From JAKLEX01 sp035327525 (lineage in GTDB: Bacteria; Patescibacteriota; Minisyncoccia; Phycocordibacterales; JAACPR01), in NCBI GenBank assembly GCA_035327525.1, contig DAOLDC010000015.1, positions 1-16,118 on the forward strand: a DNA stretch of 16,118 nucleotides, written 5' to 3'. A program made the translations under genes and the position numbers. Position 1 is the first letter of the stretch. The number at the start of each line of letters is the position of its first letter. Below the pieces are notes generated by a model. It saw nothing but the letters and a program-made list of their open reading frames with translations, was not told the origin of the DNA and made no database searches. This document shows, in pieces, positions 1 through 4,985 of the stretch.

Positions 1-40
1 CGCAGTCTTTTTTGGTCAAGTGCAACTTGACGAAAAAAGG
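1..40. repeat. Terminal direct repeat, copy 1, with embedded palindrome
   Basis: These 40 bases are identical to 16079-16118. Inside them, 7-21 and 25-39 form an inverted repeat around a 3-base GCA loop, with 14 of 15 positions paired and one G/G mismatch at 14/32. A further CAGTC (3-7) / GACTG (48-52) pair extends the symmetry beyond the repeat. The T-run lies on the 5' arm and the A-run on the 3' arm on both strands, the opposite of an intrinsic terminator. One frame is open across it (2-76) but has no start codon, so I do not call a gene. It is either the overlap of a circular contig or a dispersed repeat at which the contig was cut. Confidence 0.9.
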
Positions 41-81
41 AAACGAGGACTGGATGAAAAAACTTCTAAATTTTAAAAAAC

Positions 82-726
82 CTAATCCAACTTGATTTTA
101 TACTTTTCCTTCAACTCCAAAATTTTGCCCTCTTTGACCATGTCGTAATCTTTGTATTTTTTATTCAAAATAAAACCTTCAACAACATCTTTTTGATGAT
201 AGGTTCCGCGTGGTTTTTCTGACGGCTCACATAATTCCTGAAATGTGATTTGGCAAAATCTTTCTCCGGGATACAATCGAATAGAATGCCCAACGGTATT
301 ATTTTTTATTGGAATAATCAACTGACCTTCGTATCCTGAGTCTATTATTCCAGTCAAATCTACCGCCAATCCGCGACGATTTGTTGATGATTTTGGATAC
401 AGTACTGACATTAGATCAGCTGGTAATTTTATAGATTCCAGAGTTGAAGCCAAAACATGTTCACCAGGTAATAATTCAAAATACTGTCCTTTTTCCAATT
501 CGACAACATCATGCAAATTTGCAGTATTTATTTCGTTCAAATGATCCACACGTAGAGATTCGCGTCCATTCATCGTCAAAATCCATTGTTTTGGAATCAT
601 GAAAGTGTATCCAAGTCGCAAATCAACAGCATGAGCTTGTAATTGAAATTCGTCTAGTGCTGGCTTGAATACAATATCACCCTTTTTTACTCTCTCTAGA
701 ATTTGTTTTTGTGTTAAAACTGACAT
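82..726 (-). CDS. dcd: Dcd/dUTPase-fold nucleotide triphosphatase, dCTP deaminase homologue lacking the catalytic Glu
   Basis: A 214-residue protein (E. coli Dcd is 193) of the trimeric Dcd/dUTPase fold. Family marks are LQAHAVDLRLG (29-39), LPGEHVLASTLESIKLPADL (86-105), the nucleotide loop PKSSTNRRGL (111-120), the metal/nucleotide motif GIIDSGYEG with Asp129, and the C-terminal PGERFCQITF (153-162). Dcd enzymes deaminate dCTP to dUTP using a Glu in a LEF/LEL-type strand (Glu138 in E. coli). The matching strand here reads LIIPIKN, with Pro139 at that position. The Arg that opens the RSS loop is Lys112. The core fold call is firm; deaminase activity is doubtful, and a pyrophosphatase acting on dCTP or dUTP is more likely. 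A C-terminal tail of about 30 lysine-rich residues is extra. It follows the thyA-like gene on the same strand (38-base gap) but has its own -10 box at 733-741. Confidence 0.8.
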   Translation of the reverse strand: MSVLTQKQILERVKKGDIVFKPALDEFQLQAHAVDLRLGYTFMIPKQWILTMNGRESLRVDHLNEINTANLHDVVELEKGQYFELLPGEHVLASTLESIKLPADLMSVLYPKSSTNRRGLAVDLTGIIDSGYEGQLIIPIKNNTVGHSIRLYPGERFCQITFQELCEPSEKPRGTYHQKDVVEGFILNKKYKDYDMVKEGKILELKEKYKIKLD

Positions 727-732
727 TTGTTT

Positions 733-741
733 ATTTTAGCA
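733..741 (-). promoter_or_regulatory. Extended -10 box of the dcd-like gene
   Basis: On the minus strand this reads TGCTAAAAT and ends 6 bases before the ATG at 726. It fits the pattern seen before nearly every gene here (TGn plus TAAAAT/TATAAT close to the start codon, no Shine-Dalgarno sequence), implying a leaderless or almost leaderless mRNA. Confidence 0.55.
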
Positions 742-764
742 GATTCTTCATTTTTCGCCCAATT

Positions 765-1601
765 TCAAATTGCAATTTTTAAGCCATCGATTTTCTCACC
801 CGGCTTGTATTGTTTGCCAAGGCAATCAAAAATTTCATTCAATAATTTTTCATCTTTTTTTTCTGCCCGAGAAAAACTTTTCTTTGGTAATTTCAAAATA
901 ATTTTTTTGTGATTATTTTTTCTTTTGATTAATTCTTTTGCTCCAGCAAAATGGTTTTCATAAATATGCGCATTCGAAATGGAATGAGAATAAGTTCCAA
1001 CGCCGACGCCCAATTCTTGCGCCAAAATATATTGCAACAAACAAAATCCCGCAACATCAAAAGGAAATCCCAAAATCATATCATTTGATCTGACCATATT
1101 ATGCAAATGCAATTTTCCACCGATAATGTTTACTGTAAAAGTGTAAGGGCAGGGAACATTGGCTTTTTTTGTCGCGCCAAGTCCATCAGATGATGGATCC
1201 CAGGTAACAATGACTGCCTGACGAGAAGAAGGTTCTTTTTTTAACAATTCAATCAGAGATTTGATCTGGTCCCGACCAAAATGTTTGCGCCATCTGTATC
1301 CGTAGGCGACCGTCACAACATCACCAGGATTTGTGAAAGCGTCCCAGATTCTGGTGTAATTTCGCAGAAAATCCTCTGGCTTGCGTGCGCCAGATAGAAA
1401 CCAAATTTGCTCCGCAATAATTGATTTGATTGGAATTTTTCGAAGTGTTAATAGTGGGAAACCGTCTTTTTCTGGATCAATAGAAAAATGAACTCCCGGC
1501 AAAACAGCACATTCAAGTCCAGTTCTTTCAGAAAATTCTCTAAAACCTTTTTTCATTAAATCCTTCAAAATGCCCTGATAAATTAGATCGAATTTTGTCA
1601 T
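765..1601 (-). CDS. thyA: Thymidylate synthase family enzyme with dCMP-type active site (dCMP methylase/hydroxymethylase-like)
   Basis: 278 residues; E. coli ThyA has 264. From the catalytic Cys onward the active site aligns with E. coli ThyA at a constant offset of +5: Cys151 (nucleophile, C146), Arg171-Ser172 (phosphate), Asp174 (D169), His212 and Tyr214 (deoxyribose). Glu64, Trp86 and Tyr100 are also present, as is a C-terminal KIAI like the usual VAI. Two substrate-reading positions differ: Asn177 of E. coli is Asp182 (codon at 1056-1058), and His147 is Pro152. The Asn-to-Asp change is the known switch from dUMP to dCMP recognition, and T4 dCMP hydroxymethylase has Asp at this place in a very similar RSND..GF..D stretch. 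The fold is certain; the substrate is an inference, and the product could be 5-methyl-dCMP or 5-hydroxymethyl-dCMP. Its start is supported by a -10 box 7 bases upstream. It is divergent from the deaminase gene, 40 bases away. Confidence 0.9.
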   Translation of the reverse strand: MTKFDLIYQGILKDLMKKGFREFSERTGLECAVLPGVHFSIDPEKDGFPLLTLRKIPIKSIIAEQIWFLSGARKPEDFLRNYTRIWDAFTNPGDVVTVAYGYRWRKHFGRDQIKSLIELLKKEPSSRQAVIVTWDPSSDGLGATKKANVPCPYTFTVNIIGGKLHLHNMVRSNDMILGFPFDVAGFCLLQYILAQELGVGVGTYSHSISNAHIYENHFAGAKELIKRKNNHKKIILKLPKKSFSRAEKKDEKLLNEIFDCLGKQYKPGEKIDGLKIAI

Positions 1602-1608
1602 ATGAGTT

Positions 1609-1617
1609 ATTTTAACA
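1609..1617 (-). promoter_or_regulatory. Extended -10 box of the thyA-like gene
   Basis: Minus strand TGTTAAAAT, 7 bases before the ATG at 1601. It sits back to back with the deaminase -10 box (1623-1631). The two promoters share the 40-base gap, so the divergent genes are probably expressed in a linked way. Confidence 0.6.
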
Positions 1618-1622
1618 TATTA

Positions 1623-1631
1623 TGATAAAAT
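1623..1631 (+). promoter_or_regulatory. Extended -10 box of the deaminase gene
   Basis: TGATAAAAT, followed by 10 bases and then the ATG at 1642. The earlier in-frame ATG at 1633 begins only 2 bases after the box, upstream of where transcription should start, so 1642 is the better start. Confidence 0.6.
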
Positions 1632-1641
1632 TATGTTCACA

Positions 1642-2118
1642 ATGCCAAACTATCCATATTTACCACAAGGTCGCGAAATAAAGCATGTTCCAATTACGAA
1701 CGAATTTATGCAGTTAGCAAAAAAAGTTGCAGATGAGGAATCAACAGACGGAATGAATCCGACCGGATCAGTCATTGTGCGCGACGGAATAATTTTGGGA
1801 AAATCCGCCAACAAATCTCCGGTTGGTGATATCAAAAAACTTTATCAATTACACAAGAACGGCCTGTGTATTCGTCGAATTTTGAAAATCAAAACCGGCC
1901 AAAAATATTGGGCATGCCCCGGCTGTGCAAAACCACATCATCATAGCGAACAGGGAGCAATCAGAAACGCAAAACAAAACGGCCACGACACATCAGGCGC
2001 AGATTTGTACCTATGGGGACATTGGTGGTGTTGCGAACATTGTTGGAACAAAATAATTGAGGCTGGAATTCGCGATGTCTATTTGCTAGATACAAGCGAG
2101 CGAGATTTTGGAAGGTAG
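1642..2118 (+). CDS. Divergent deoxycytidylate deaminase family protein
   Basis: 158 residues from the ATG at 1642 (161 from the upstream ATG at 1633). It has the zinc-dependent cytidine deaminase signature: His101-Ser-Glu103 (zinc ligand and proton shuttle, in place of the usual HAE) and Cys131-x-x-Cys134 in a CCEHC stretch (in place of PCxxC). Between the two halves is an insert with Cys76 and a CPGC pair (Cys92, Cys95) plus a His cluster just before the catalytic His; these could bind a second structural zinc, as in phage T4 dCMP deaminase. The allosteric GYNG motif of regulated dCMP deaminases is not visible. Family membership is strong, substrate uncertain. The location next to a ThyA homologue with a dCMP-type site suggests it deaminates dCMP or 5-methyl-dCMP to feed Tmk. 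A tRNA-type or ribonucleotide deaminase is less likely because of the size and the insert. Confidence 0.8.
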   Translation: MPNYPYLPQGREIKHVPITNEFMQLAKKVADEESTDGMNPTGSVIVRDGIILGKSANKSPVGDIKKLYQLHKNGLCIRRILKIKTGQKYWACPGCAKPHHHSEQGAIRNAKQNGHDTSGADLYLWGHWWCCEHCWNKIIEAGIRDVYLLDTSERDFGR

Positions 2119-2148
2119 TCTCTGTTAAATTTTTTCTAAAATGTCTAC

Positions 2149-2235
2149 TTGCTTTTTTATTAGTTTTTGTGATAATAGTATTTGTATCAATACGAATTGG
2201 GATCCGAACGGTTAACTACCTAAGGAGCCCTTTTC
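2149..2235 (+). promoter_or_regulatory. Orphan promoter, leader and Shine-Dalgarno sequence without an ORF
   Basis: TTGCTT (2149-2154), 16 bases, then TGT-GATAAT (extended -10, 2168-2176) make a good promoter. About 45 bases downstream is TAAGGAG (2221-2227), the longest Shine-Dalgarno match in the window. At the expected start spacing (2236) stands ATT rather than ATG, and the reading frame from there runs antisense through the end of the NYN gene. No start codon follows at a usable distance. It looks like the 5' end of a lost cassette, or a short RNA. The remaining bases of the 2119-2248 gap show nothing else. Confidence 0.4.
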
Positions 2236-2248
2236 ATTTTAGGCAAAA

Positions 2249-2740
2249 CTACTTTAGGATTATTTTTGATTTTATATTTATATTATCTAATTGATCAAAG
2301 TATTTTGTACCAAGACTTTTATACAAAGAAGATGAAAACTTTTTATTTGGAAATAATATTTTGTAAAATTTATCTTTTGAAATTAAATAGGTAACCAGTT
2401 TTTTATAATCACCATCTCCAGAAACAATGACAATTTTTTCAAGATTTTTATTATCTATTATATTTTTCATGATTTCAAAAACCATATCAGTATCTATATT
2501 TCCTTTCTTTTTCCCCATTGAATCTTTATTATTTTCCTTAAAAATAATTATAAAACCAGCATTTTGCAATTTGGTATATATATTTTGATATTTCGTCGAA
2601 AAGTAACCAATAAAATAATAAATTTCGTAAACATTATATTTTCTATTTAAATATTTTCTAAACTTTCTATAATCAATTTTCCAACCATTTTCAGCTGTAC
2701 CAAGATGCAAGTTTTGTCCATCTATAAAACATATATTCAT
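2249..2740 (-). CDS. NYN domain (LabA/DUF88-like) putative ribonuclease
   Basis: 163 residues, the size of a single NYN domain (PIN-like nuclease fold). The acidic metal-binding positions typical of the family are visible: FIDGQN with Asp7 and Asn10 at the end of strand 1, KGNIDTDMV with Asp83/Asp85, and SGDGDY (107-112) with Asp109/Asp111. Such proteins are proposed single-stranded RNA nucleases; the target here is unknown. The gene is strikingly A/T-rich (2581-2640 holds only 11 G/C in 60) and points against its neighbours, next to an orphan leader, so it may be a recent arrival. No partner antitoxin-like gene adjoins it. A TATATT box (2747-2752 on the minus strand) lies 6 bases before the start. 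Confidence 0.85.
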   Translation of the reverse strand: MNICFIDGQNLHLGTAENGWKIDYRKFRKYLNRKYNVYEIYYFIGYFSTKYQNIYTKLQNAGFIIIFKENNKDSMGKKKGNIDTDMVFEIMKNIIDNKNLEKIVIVSGDGDYKKLVTYLISKDKFYKILFPNKKFSSSLYKSLGTKYFDQLDNINIKSKIILK

Positions 2741-2746
2741 TCGTGT

Positions 2747-2752
2747 AATATA
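2747..2752 (-). promoter_or_regulatory. Probable -10 box of the NYN gene
   Basis: Minus strand TATATT, 6 bases before the ATG at 2740, without the TGn extension seen elsewhere. No Shine-Dalgarno sequence is present. Confidence 0.4.
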
Positions 2753-2832
2753 AACGTTTTTTTATAAAAATTCATTCAAGCATTTTAGTAAAAATCTATA
2801 CAAAACTTACTTTTTCTTTATTTAAAATATTA

Positions 2833-2841
2833 TGCTAAAAT
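2833..2841 (+). promoter_or_regulatory. Extended -10 box of glyA
   Basis: TGCTAAAAT, 8 bases before the ATG at 2850. The upstream in-frame ATG at 2832 overlaps the box itself and cannot be in the mRNA made from it, which fixes the glyA start at 2850. Confidence 0.65.
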
Positions 2842-2849
2842 CAGTAACA

Positions 2850-4136
2850 ATGAAAGACAAGCAAATCGAAAAATTACTCAAAAGTGAAGCTAAAAGACAA
2901 AAATCAGTAATCAATCTGATTGCTTCGGAAAATTATGTTTCCGAGGATGTTATGAGAGCCCTTGGTTCGGAATTGACAAACAAATATTCGGAAGGATATC
3001 CAGGAAAAAGATATTATGGTGGGAACGGAATAATTGATCAGGTAGAAACACTGTGCCAGAACCGCGCTCTAAAAACTTTTGGTCTCGACCCTAGAAAATG
3101 GGCAGTAAATGTTCAGGCGTTGTCCGGATCACCAGCAAATTTTGCAGTCTATTTTGCACTTATGCCAAATGTGTCAACTGCGCCACATGTGCCACATCTG
3201 CCAAAAGGTGGCGAGAAAAATCCTGATGGCAAAATTTCACCTCGCGGAAAAATTATGGGAATGTCGCTGGATCAAGGAGGACATTTGACTCATGGACAAA
3301 AAGTTTCTGCCACAGGACAATTTTGGGATTCTGTTTTGTACGGCGTCGACAAAAATACAGAAAAATTAAATTACGACGAATTACAAAAAATCGCTAAAAG
3401 AGAAAAACCAAACTTGATTGTCGCTGGTTACACTGCTTATCCACGAATCGTCGATTGGAAAAAAATGCGACAAATTGCAGATAGTTGTGGTGCTATTTTG
3501 ATGGTTGATATGTCACACATTGCTGGATTGGTGGCGGGAAAAGTTTATGCTTCGCCGTTTGATTATGCTGATGTTGTAACCACAACAACTCACAAAACTT
3601 TGCGAGGTCCACGATCGGCTCTGATTTTTTGTAGAATTGACGAACCCGGAAAAAAAGATAGAAATTTACCAAAAAAAATCAACAAGGCGATTTTTCCCGG
3701 ATTACAGGGTGGCCCTCATAACAATCAAATCGCCGCAGTTGCTGTTGCGCTGAATGAGGCGACAAATCCTTCTTTCAAAAAATACGCAAAACAAGTGGTC
3801 AAAAACGCCGCAACTTTGGCAAAAGAATTGTCAGAGCGTGGTTGGCGAGTAGTGTCAGGTGGAACAGATACGCATCTGGTTTTGATTGATGTATGGAATA
3901 ATGGTGTAAAAAATTCCAAAGGGGCAGGTGGTTTGACCGGAAAACAAGCCGAATTGGCACTAGAAGAATCTGGAATAATTGTAAACAAAAACGCAATTCC
4001 GTTCGACACCCGTTCACCGTTTGACCCATCTGGAATCAGAGTCGGAACCGCCGCCGAAACAACACGCGGTAAAAAAGAAAACGATTTCAAAAAAATCGCA
4101 GAAAAAATTGACGAGGTTTTAAAAAGGGATAAATAA
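2850..4136 (+). CDS. glyA: Serine hydroxymethyltransferase
   Basis: 428 residues from 2850. SHMT uses PLP to convert serine and tetrahydrofolate to glycine and 5,10-methylene-tetrahydrofolate, the one-carbon donor for ThyA-family enzymes. Visible motifs are INLIASEN (21-28), the TNKYSEGYPGKRYYGG substrate stretch (43-58), GGHLTHG (143-149), the DMSHIAGL stretch, and the PLP-binding VTTTTHKTLRGPR with Lys249 forming the Schiff base. An insertion of roughly 25 residues lies at about 106-134, between the usual ALM and IMGM segments; it contains a 9-bp tandem repeat at the DNA level. The stop is 1 base from the tmk start, so the two are co-transcribed. This pairs folate charging with dTMP phosphorylation and matches the thymidylate genes upstream. 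Confidence 0.97.
   Translation: MKDKQIEKLLKSEAKRQKSVINLIASENYVSEDVMRALGSELTNKYSEGYPGKRYYGGNGIIDQVETLCQNRALKTFGLDPRKWAVNVQALSGSPANFAVYFALMPNVSTAPHVPHLPKGGEKNPDGKISPRGKIMGMSLDQGGHLTHGQKVSATGQFWDSVLYGVDKNTEKLNYDELQKIAKREKPNLIVAGYTAYPRIVDWKKMRQIADSCGAILMVDMSHIAGLVAGKVYASPFDYADVVTTTTHKTLRGPRSALIFCRIDEPGKKDRNLPKKINKAIFPGLQGGPHNNQIAAVAVALNEATNPSFKKYAKQVVKNAATLAKELSERGWRVVSGGTDTHLVLIDVWNNGVKNSKGAGGLTGKQAELALEESGIIVNKNAIPFDTRSPFDPSGIRVGTAAETTRGKKENDFKKIAEKIDEVLKRDK
3181..3201 (+). repeat. 9-bp tandem repeat inside the glyA insertion
   Basis: The unit GCCACATGT/GCCACATCT is followed by a third GCC, in frame, encoding an APHVPHLP stretch absent from ordinary SHMTs. It is probably the trace of a local slippage duplication in a surface loop. 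Confidence 0.5.
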
Positions 4137-4137
4137 A

Positions 4138-4794
4138 ATGTTAAATAAAAATTTTCAAAAAGTAAAAAAAGGAAAATTTATTGTAATTGATGGCGGTGAT
4201 GGTTCTGGAAAGAGTACTGTCATAAATCATCTAAAAAGTATTTTATCTGAAAACGAAAATGTTTTTACTCGTGAACCTGGTGGATCTGATTTTGCTCAAA
4301 AAATTAGAGAACTTATGTTGTCTGACGATGCAAAAATGGTGAGCAACAGAACCCATTTTGGTTTGATTTGGGCTTCTCGCGCTGATCATGTTGAAAAAAC
4401 TGTCGCCCCAGCACTTTTAGGTGGAAAAAATGTTATATCAGATAGATTTGATTCATCAACATATGCTTATCAAATTTTTGCACAAGAGGGAAATGATTTG
4501 AAAGATTTATTTTTTGATATTAGAGAAAAATTTTTAGGATATACGAAACCAGATTTATATATTTATTTGGATGTTGATGTAGAAGTTGGAATTGAAAGAA
4601 CTAATCGTCGTAATTCTCAGAAGCAGAATCATTTTGACCACAATAAAAATGAATTTAGACAGAAAGTCAAAGACGGGTTTATTGAATTTACTAGTCTAGT
4701 ACCATCAAGAATTGTTGATGCAAATAAAACGATTGATTTTGTAAAAAAAGAATGCATGGACATCGTTTTAGACTTAATAAATAATCACAAATAA
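4138..4794 (+). CDS. tmk: Thymidylate kinase
   Basis: 218 residues, a normal length. It phosphorylates dTMP to dTDP with ATP. P-loop GGDGSGKST (19-27, Lys25), the REPGGS base-binding motif (45-50), the SDRFDSST motif with the Asp-Arg pair (101-108) and a LID region with basic residues (RTNRRNSQK, 154-162) are all in the expected order. The start lies directly after the glyA stop (one base between), with only a weak AGGG about 10 bases upstream, so translation is probably coupled to glyA. There is no clear terminator after it; the next promoter begins 13 bases downstream. Confidence 0.95.
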   Translation: MLNKNFQKVKKGKFIVIDGGDGSGKSTVINHLKSILSENENVFTREPGGSDFAQKIRELMLSDDAKMVSNRTHFGLIWASRADHVEKTVAPALLGGKNVISDRFDSSTYAYQIFAQEGNDLKDLFFDIREKFLGYTKPDLYIYLDVDVEVGIERTNRRNSQKQNHFDHNKNEFRQKVKDGFIEFTSLVPSRIVDANKTIDFVKKECMDIVLDLINNHK

Positions 4795-4807
4795 GATCAC
4801 GAAATTA

Positions 4808-4836
4808 TTGACTTTTTACTCCTACTGGTGTATAAT
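4808..4836 (+). promoter_or_regulatory. Consensus sigma70-type promoter of the 4986-5708 cassette
   Basis: TTGACT (4808-4813), a 17-base spacer and a perfect TATAAT (4831-4836). It is the only promoter in the window with both boxes near consensus at ideal spacing, and the start of transcription is predicted near 4843, leaving a long leader. Confidence 0.8.
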
Positions 4837-4842
4837 ACTTCA

Positions 4843-4985
4843 CAGAATATCAAACCGCTCATTCTAAATAGCATGCAATTCACCACAGCTTTGTGGATAT
4901 TTTTTTATTATGTATCTAGAGAGCTGTGGCGAAACATTTCGTTTCGAGACAGTAAGTGAAATCTGTAAAAATAGGAGAAGCCATC
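4843..4985 (+). promoter_or_regulatory. Structured mRNA leader with mutually exclusive hairpins
   Basis: CCACA (4883-4887) can pair with TGTGG (4892-4896); this short hairpin is followed by ATATTTTTTTATTA, as in an intrinsic terminator. The same 5' arm, extended to CCACAGCT (4883-4890), pairs perfectly over 8 bases with AGCTGTGG (4922-4929). The two cannot form together. A third hairpin, CGAAAC/GTTTCG (4930-4935 with 4941-4946), follows at once. This layout is what attenuators and riboswitch expression platforms use; no known ligand-binding motif was recognised. Confidence 0.5.
4973..4978 (+). promoter_or_regulatory. Shine-Dalgarno sequence fixing the start at 4986
   Basis: AGGAGA lies 7 bases before the ATG at 4986. 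It rules out the upstream in-frame GTG at 4956. Neighbouring genes have no such site. Confidence 0.8.

Noticed and set aside
7..39. Palindrome at the window start as a bidirectional intrinsic terminator for the dcd-like gene
   Set aside because: An intrinsic terminator needs its T-run after the stem. On both strands the T-run precedes the stem and an A-run follows it.
2..76. Open frame across the terminal repeat, possible gene end
   Set aside because: No start codon is available even if the two ends are joined; the frame upstream (from 16044) begins right after a stop and holds no ATG, GTG or TTG.
2178..2240. tRNA-like or known riboswitch fold in the orphan leader
   Set aside because: No acceptor, D-, anticodon and T-arm set could be paired on either strand, and no known riboswitch core was recognised.
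2236..2396. Reading frame with ATT start after the TAAGGAG site
   Set aside because: It runs antisense through the well-supported NYN gene and encodes a low-complexity Leu/Tyr/Ile string typical of A/T-rich noise.
4956..4985. Upstream GTG start for the cassette gene
   Set aside because: AGGAGA at 4973-4978 is correctly spaced for the ATG at 4986, not for 4956, and the extra ten residues precede the family's MATKQQ start.
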